A stretch of 9,750 bases of DNA from an uncultured Collinsella sp. (GTDB taxonomy: Bacteria > Actinomycetota > Coriobacteriia > Coriobacteriales > Coriobacteriaceae). Location: contig URNK01000060.1 of NCBI GenBank assembly GCA_900549195.1, forward strand, positions 1 through 9,750. The letters are read 5' to 3'. The translations under genes and the position numbers were made by a program. Positions 6,405 through 9,750 of this stretch are shown here, piece after piece (position 1 is the first letter of the stretch; each line of letters opens with the position of its first letter). The notes beneath the pieces are model-generated. The model was given only the letters and a program-made list of their open reading frames with translations. It did no database searches and was not told the DNA's origin.

Positions 6405-6480
6405 ATGAAATGCAAAGTTTTATGCGCTTAATTATCGATGAAATGTAGGATTTTTAGAACCTAAAATCGGATGAAATGCA
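6405..6480. repeat. Three direct repeats with exact 33-base period over the ATPase promoter
   Basis: ATGAAATGCA (6405-6414), ATGAAATGTA (6438-6447) and ATGAAATGCA (6471-6480) are spaced exactly 33 bases apart, about three helical turns, so they face the same side of the DNA. Each is followed by an AT-rich tail. They lie upstream of the minus-strand ATPase gene. The middle copy falls inside the spacer of the proposed promoter. They look like operator or iteron-type protein sites. Confidence 0.7.
6431..6459 (-). promoter_or_regulatory. Possible promoter of the ATPase gene
   Basis: On the minus strand, TTCTAA (6459-6454) and GATAAT (6436-6431) are 17 bases apart. The -10 is good and the -35 poor, as expected of a promoter that needs help or is controlled by a bound protein. 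Transcription would start near 6424, about 45 bases upstream of the start codon. Confidence 0.45.
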
Positions 6481-6522
6481 GAGATTTAGGATTATAAGCA
6501 AAAAGAAGGGGCAGCCCCGGCG

Positions 6523-6555
6523 AATGTGACAAAGGGACTGTCCCTTTGTCACATT
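6523..6555. repeat. 33-base REP-like palindrome, copy 3 (perfect)
   Basis: AATGTGACAAAGGGA (6523-6537), CTG, then the exact complement TCCCTTTGTCACATT (6541-6555). It is the best preserved of three copies. It begins four bases after a small GGGGC-A-GCCCC hairpin (6509-6519) and lies eight bases beyond the stop codon of the TIGR04076-like gene, where it could serve as a 3' hairpin. Confidence 0.9.
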
Positions 6556-6563
6556 GCGCTCGA

Positions 6564-6893
6564 CTACTCGTCGACGATCTCGGCAAGCCAGACGTTCAGC
6601 GTATCGACCTCGGGGCAGCAGAACTTTGCCGTGCCGGGCTCGTTGCCAGGCACGGTTCCGCCATAGCGCAGGATATCGATATAGGGAAAGCCCACATGGC
6701 AGGCCATAGCGCACATCTTGCCGCGGTCTCGGTCGAAGTCAAAGACGTCGCCCGGCTTGTGACCATGGTGGCAGCGGCACGCACCCAGCTGGTCCACGCA
6801 GCTCACGCGGATACGCGGACGCTTGCCACGCGGCGCGCCGAGCGGCTTGTTCTCGCCCGCAGGCTTGACGCCGCCCTCATCAGCATTACTCAT
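6564..6893 (-). CDS. TIGR04076-like small cysteine-rich protein
   Basis: A 109-residue protein of unknown function. After a charged, Pro/Gly-rich N-terminus (1-27) comes a compact domain: IRVSCVDQLGACRCHHGHKPGD (28-49), then GKMCAMACHVGFPYIDILRYGG (58-79), and a late CCPEVD (92-97). The order of C-x-HGHKxGD, a MCxxAxH...PY...RYGG block and a CCP motif matches what I know of the TIGR04076 family. The clustered Cys and His residues (32, 39, 41, 42, 43, 45, 61, 65, 66, 92, 93) suggest metal binding. ATG at 6893 overlaps the kinase stop in ATGAGTAA, an 8-base overlap pointing to translational coupling. A TTG six bases upstream is in frame but unneeded. Confidence 0.85.
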   Translation of the reverse strand: MSNADEGGVKPAGENKPLGAPRGKRPRIRVSCVDQLGACRCHHGHKPGDVFDFDRDRGKMCAMACHVGFPYIDILRYGGTVPGNEPGTAKFCCPEVDTLNVWLAEIVDE

Positions 6894-7710
6894 GGTCAAT
6901 CACATCCAGGCAGGCCTCGATGGGAAGGCCGGCGGACTTATCCTCCTGGTCGGCATTGCGCTCGATAAGCTCCGCTACCACGCGCATGGCATCGCTCGTC
7001 GCACGCTGCAGGCTCCAACCGGCCATAACGCGGCCGACGAGCACCGCCGAGAACGTGTCGCCCGTGCCCGGGAAATAGACCGGAATGAGCTCAAAGGGAA
7101 TCGTGAAGTACTCCCCCGCCACATGGTCGTAACCGATAACCGCGTTCGTGCCATTGACCACGGCGCTCGTAATGACCACCGACTTGGCACCCAGCTCGCG
7201 CACAGCGTCCACAAGGGCGCGGGCCTCATCGGGCGTGATCTGCTCTGCAATAGGCGTATCGGCGAGCAGACAGGCCTCGGTGTAGTTGGGCACCGCGTAG
7301 TCTGCGCACTCCAGCAGGTGCCGCATAAGGCCAATCGTGGACTCGGGCACACCGGCATAGAGCTTGCCGTTGTCGCCCATGATGGGATCGACGAACACCT
7401 TGGTGCCCTTTTGCGCGCGGCGGTGGCAAAAGTCCGAGATGATGCGCGTCTCTTCCTCGGTCACGATAAAGCCGGTCGAGATGGCGTCGAACTCAAAGCC
7501 GAGCTCCTCCCAAATGGCAAGACTCTGACGCACGTACTCCGTGGTGTCGTGGATGTAGAACTTGGGGTAGTTGAGCGTATCGGAAACAAGGGCCGTCGGC
7601 AGGTTGTGGATGCGATAGCCCATATGCGACAGCACCGGCAGCATGGCGGAAAGCGCGACCTTGCCGTAGCCGCACATATCGTTGATCAACAGCAGCTGAG
7701 TGTTCTTCAT
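6886..7710 (-). CDS. Pyridoxal/pyridoxamine kinase family protein (PfkB/ribokinase fold)
   Basis: A 274-residue cytoplasmic kinase expected to phosphorylate vitamin B6 vitamers (pyridoxal, pyridoxamine or pyridoxine) at the 5' hydroxyl in the salvage route to pyridoxal phosphate. Visible landmarks are INDMCGYGKVAL (9-20), FVDPIMGDNGKLY (106-118), the PNYTEA block (141-146), and the ATP/anion-hole GTGDTFSA (215-222) with the catalytic base Asp218. Length fits PdxK/PdxY-type enzymes; I do not pick a symbol because the family is labelled both ways and related hydroxymethylpyrimidine kinases exist. The ATG start is preceded by AAGGGGGACTCTC, a strong ribosome binding site. The small Cys-rich gene overlaps its 3' end. 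It is divergent from the MarR operon across a 547-base repeat-rich gap. Confidence 0.92.
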   Translation of the reverse strand: MKNTQLLLINDMCGYGKVALSAMLPVLSHMGYRIHNLPTALVSDTLNYPKFYIHDTTEYVRQSLAIWEELGFEFDAISTGFIVTEEETRIISDFCHRRAQKGTKVFVDPIMGDNGKLYAGVPESTIGLMRHLLECADYAVPNYTEACLLADTPIAEQITPDEARALVDAVRELGAKSVVITSAVVNGTNAVIGYDHVAGEYFTIPFELIPVYFPGTGDTFSAVLVGRVMAGWSLQRATSDAMRVVAELIERNADQEDKSAGLPIEACLDVIDHE

Positions 7711-7760
7711 GAGAGTCCCCCTTGGGTCGGGCGCGGCGCGGCAGCGCCACAGTGCGACTA

Positions 7761-7789
7761 AGTGTAGCGCAGGGAACGTTACGAGCGAA
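7761..7789 (-). promoter_or_regulatory. Possible promoter of the kinase gene
   Basis: TACACT (minus strand, 7766-7761) could be a -10. A weak TTCGCT stands about 18 bases upstream. The leader would be roughly 45 bases. This is a low-confidence reading. Confidence 0.3.
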
Positions 7790-7838
7790 GTCGGGCAGCG
7801 TGAAGGGCAAATTGTTGCGGAAAGGTTACGGGAAGGAA

Positions 7839-7898
7839 GTTAGTCGTTGGGGACGTTCTTAAATGACTAGTCAAACAAGAACGTCCCCAACGACTAAC
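7839..7898. repeat. Nested palindrome with 22-base perfect arms
   Basis: Arms at 7839-7860 and 7877-7898 are perfectly complementary over 22 bases. The 16-base loop contains the perfect 10-base palindrome TGACTAGTCA (7864-7873). It lies between the divergent kinase and MarR genes. The right arm contains an AAGAACGTCCCC unit related to the two units at 7916-7935 and 7943-7962. Confidence 0.85.
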
Positions 7899-7915
7899 CC
7901 AACGACTATCAGCGC

Positions 7916-7962
7916 AAGGAGTGTCCCCAAGTGCCGGCACATAAGGAACGTCCCTAATTGCC
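7916..7962. repeat. Pair of related AAGGAnnGTCCC direct repeats
   Basis: AAGGAGTGTCCCCAAGTGCC (7916-7935) and AAGGAACGTCCCTAATTGCC (7943-7962) begin 27 bases apart and share most positions. A partial TAAGTGCC follows the second at 7966. Together with the arm of the adjacent palindrome they form a small family of related units and look like degenerate copies of a dispersed palindrome. Confidence 0.65.
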
Positions 7963-7994
7963 ACCTAAGTGCCAAAACGACTGGTCGGGCAACA

Positions 7995-8164
7995 CCGATG
8001 TTTTGGCGAAGTCAGCGAAAACCCGCCAGAGCGAGCAAGGTGCCTTGAAACGAGGCGGCATTGACCTTCTGGTCATGCCGCCGAAGTTGAAAGGCAGATT
8101 GCCGCTCTGGCGGGTTTGCAGCGTCGAGCCGTTACGCGGTTTGGTAAAACCGCGTAACCACTAG
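7995..8164 (+). ncRNA. Structured intergenic element, copy B (putative ncRNA or ssDNA hairpin element)
   Basis: The parts and their order match copy A at 824-992. CCGATGTTTTG (7995-8005) is followed by 13 bases ending CAGCGA. Helix 1 pairs 8019-8038 with 8099-8117, with a bulged A at 8034. Helix 2 pairs 8041-8046 with 8091-8096. A G-A step (8047-8048 with 8089-8090) follows. The apical helix pairs 8054-8066 with 8071-8082 with a bulged T, capped by GACC-TTCT-GGTC. GCAGCGTCGA (8118-8127) leads to a 12-base-pair terminal hairpin (8131-8142 with 8147-8158, loop GGTA) and CTAG. The terminal hairpin differs wholly in sequence from copy A yet pairs perfectly. The element ends ten bases before the -35 of the MarR promoter. 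No T-run follows. Function unknown. Confidence 0.6.
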
Positions 8165-8173
8165 TTTGGTACC

Positions 8174-8202
8174 TTGACATTCATTTCTCATGCTCCTAGA
8201 TT
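8174..8202 (+). promoter_or_regulatory. Sigma70-type promoter of the marR-ABC operon
   Basis: TTGACA (8174-8179), a 17-base spacer and TAGATT (8197-8202) form a near-consensus promoter. Transcription should start near 8209, giving a leader of about 50 bases with AGGAG at 8241-8245, 12 bases before the ATG. Confidence 0.8.
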
Positions 8203-8236
8203 GGTTAGGCACAAAACAATTCCACTACCTAACTAA
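8201..8236. promoter_or_regulatory. Inverted repeat at the transcription start, probable MarR operator
   Basis: TTGGTTAGG (8201-8209) and CCTAACTAA (8228-8236) are complementary at eight of nine positions, with an 18-base spacer. The left half overlaps the -10 end and the expected start point; the right half lies in the leader. A bound repressor here would block transcription, which suits autoregulation by the adjacent MarR protein (inference from position). Confidence 0.55.
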
Positions 8237-8257
8237 AGAAAGGAGCAACACTAATTC

Positions 8258-8764
8258 ATGTGCGATGAACCTCTTAACCTTTGTTCGCACGAGCCCGGCG
8301 GCGACCCGTCACAGCCGGCGGATGTACCCGAAGCGGTCAGTGCCGAAGACAAACTCGCCAAGCGCATCCTGAGCGGCCTGGGTTTTTGCGGCCATTACAT
8401 GCATTTTCATGGCGGAGGCGTGTCCGGCAAGGCGCCCATCATCTGCCTGCTGGCCAAGCAGCCCGGCGGCGAGATGTCGCAGCAGGAACTCGGCATGCAC
8501 TTTGACCTCAAGCCGGGGTCGCTTTCCGAGATCCTGTCCAAGCTCGAGGTCAACGGTCTCATCGAGCGCAGCCGTAACCCCAAGGATCGACGGCAGCTCA
8601 CCATTCGCCTGACCGAAACCGGCCGGGAAAACGCCCGCATCGACCAGGCGGCCCGCATCCGCTTTAGAGAACGGGCCTTTAGTGCCCTCACTCACGACGA
8701 GCGCGAGCAGCTCGCCGAAATGCTCGAGAAAATCCGTGTAACCTGGGAGGAACTGGATGATTAA
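8258..8764 (+). CDS. MarR-family transcriptional regulator
   Basis: A 168-residue winged-helix DNA-binding protein, expected to act as a dimeric repressor released by a small ligand or oxidant. The core is MSQQELGMHFDLKPGSLSEIL (73-93, helix-turn-helix), SKLEVNGLIERSRNPKDRRQLTIRLTETG (94-122, recognition helix end and wing with the DRR-x-L-T signature), then a C-terminal dimerisation helix (about 124-165). An extra N-terminal tail (1-35) has Cys2 and Cys9. Cys44 and Cys63 lie in the first helices with His46, 49 and 51, so redox or metal sensing is conceivable but unproven. The AGGAG is 12 bases from the ATG, slightly long. The ABC transporter gene starts inside its stop codon region, so it most likely controls that exporter and itself. 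Confidence 0.93.
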   Translation: MCDEPLNLCSHEPGGDPSQPADVPEAVSAEDKLAKRILSGLGFCGHYMHFHGGGVSGKAPIICLLAKQPGGEMSQQELGMHFDLKPGSLSEILSKLEVNGLIERSRNPKDRRQLTIRLTETGRENARIDQAARIRFRERAFSALTHDEREQLAEMLEKIRVTWEELDD

Positions 8765-9728
8765 AACCCTCATGGGCAGCATCCGCGACTATATGAAAGT
8801 CGCTGTTGCCACGCCATTGCTCGTGCTTGGCGAGGTGCTCTGCGAGATGCTGATTCCATTTATCACCGCCAACCTGATCGACGCCATCAAAGACGGCGCC
8901 ACCGTAGCCGAGATGCTTCCCACCGCGGGCTTTTTGGTGCTCGTCGCGCTGACGTCGCTTGCTTTTGGTGCCGCCGCCGGCGTCACCTGCAGCCATGCGA
9001 GCTGCGGCTTCGCCAAGAACCTGCGTCACGACCTGTTCTACAAGATCCAGACGTTCAGCTTTGCCAACATCGATGAGTTCTCGAGCTCCTCGCTCGTCAC
9101 GCGCCTGACCACCGATATCAACAACGTGCAGCAGGCCTTTATGATGATCATCCGTATCGCCGTGCGCGCGCCGCTGGTATTGATCTTCGCCTTTACCATG
9201 GCGTTTATCATGGGCGGCAGCGTTGCCATGGTCTACCTGGTCATCATTCCGCTGCTGGGCTTTGGGCTGTTCTTTATCATCTTTAAGGTGCGCCCCATCT
9301 TCTCGCGCGTGTTCCACAAGTACGATGCCCTTAACGAGTCCGTCGAGGAAAACGTCACCGGCATGCGCGTGGTTAAGAGCTACGTGCGCGAAGACTTTGA
9401 GAAGGAGAAATTCGCGACCGCCGCACGCGACGTCCAGATGGACTTCACCCGCGCCGAGAAGCTGCTCGCCTTTAACAACCCCATGATGAACATCTGCGTC
9501 AACGGCGCGTTTGTCGTCATCATCTACCTGGGATCCAAGCTCATCATCACGAGCCAGGGCACGCTGTTCGACGTGGGCCAGCTCTCCTCGATCTTTACCT
9601 ATGGCTTCGCGATCCTCATGAGCCTGATGCAGCTGTCGATGATCTTTGTCATGGTGACCATGGCCGACGAATCGGCGCACCGCATTACCGAGGTGCTGGC
9701 CGCCGAGCCCACGATCGCCGATCCCGCC
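8757..9728 (+). CDS. ABC exporter, membrane domain, 3' truncated by contig end
   Basis: The first 324 residues of an ABC half-transporter of the type-IV exporter fold; the ATPase domain is missing because the sequence ends. Hydrophobic helices are visible at about 15-40, 57-77, 128-150, 155-177, 245-264 and 277-301. Family landmarks are FSFANIDEFSSSSLVTRLTTDINNVQ (near 100-125) and ENVTGMRVVKSYVRED (198-213). It would probably export a drug, lipid or peptide using ATP. The ATG overlaps the marR stop in ATGATTAA (8 bases), which indicates translational coupling. MarR followed by two ABC half-transporter genes is a common arrangement, so a partner probably lies just beyond the end (inference). 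Residues read after Ala324 (LSLIHIS) come from the adapter and must not be included. Confidence 0.93.
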
Positions 9729-9750
9729 CTGTCTCTTATACACATCTCCG
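9729..9750 (+). other. Nextera transposase adapter remnant (sequencing artefact)
   Basis: CTGTCTCTTATACACATCT (9729-9747) followed by CCG is the Illumina Nextera mosaic end plus the first bases of its read-2 adapter. It is read as LSLIHIS in the ABC frame and as the well-known artefact MYKRQ on the opposite strand. It is not biological sequence. Confidence 0.97.

Noticed and set aside
6823..7761. A 312-codon open frame on the plus strand opposite the kinase gene
   Set aside because: It mirrors the kinase codons, has His/Arg-rich shadow composition and no recognisable domain.
7839..7962. Possible CRISPR array
   Set aside because: The related units are too few, diverge from one another and lack regular spacers; no cas gene is present.
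8688..9743. A 351-codon open frame on the minus strand opposite marR and the ABC gene
   Set aside because: Its start MYKRQ is encoded by the sequencing adapter and the rest is the antisense shadow of the transporter.

Overview
The window looks like a chromosomal segment from a GC-rich gut actinobacterium of the class Coriobacteriia, with Collinsella the best guess. That rests on the high GC, the style of the proteins, an SRRxFL-type secretion signal, and short intergenic palindromes of the GTGACAAAGGGACTG kind. I could not search a database, so the taxon is an inference. The last 22 bases (9729-9750) are not genomic. They match the Illumina Nextera transposase adapter, so the real sequence ends at 9728.

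Layout. On the minus strand, right to left, lie an unrecognised single-pass membrane protein (2866-1997), a LacX-like aldose 1-epimerase (1883-990), and the 5' part of a family-3 amino-acid-type substrate-binding lipoprotein (664-1, running off the left edge). On the plus strand a DHA1-type MFS efflux transporter (3128-4369) is followed closely by a low-molecular-weight protein-tyrosine phosphatase (4415-4861). Facing it is a minus-strand AAA ATPase with a DUF4143/nuclease-like C-terminus (6380-5019), a typical mobile or stand-alone accessory gene with an AT-rich promoter region. Next on the minus strand is a translationally coupled pair, a pyridoxal/pyridoxamine-type kinase (7710-6886) and a TIGR04076-like small Cys-rich protein (6893-6564). 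On the plus strand, a MarR-family regulator (8258-8764) overlaps by 8 bases the first gene of an ABC exporter (8757-9728, cut by the contig end). A strong promoter and an inverted repeat at its start point suggest a self-regulated MarR-ABC efflux operon.

The most unusual content is intergenic. Two divergent copies of a ~170-base structured element (824-992 and 7995-8164) share the same fold: a long helix with one bulged A, a tandem G-A step, an apical GACC-TTCT-GGTC cap, a conserved GCAGCGTCGA linker and a terminal hairpin. Many helix positions have changed on both sides between the copies, which points to a selected single-stranded structure (a small RNA, a cis-regulatory RNA, or a ssDNA hairpin element). 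Three 33-base palindromes (3038-3070, 4975-5007, 6523-6555), three larger nested palindromes (2953-3017, 4908-4971, 7839-7898), a cluster of related AAGGAnnGTCCC units (7877-7962), and three direct repeats with an exact 33-base period over the ATPase promoter (6405-6480) complete the picture. No rRNA, tRNA, CRISPR array or transposase gene was seen.
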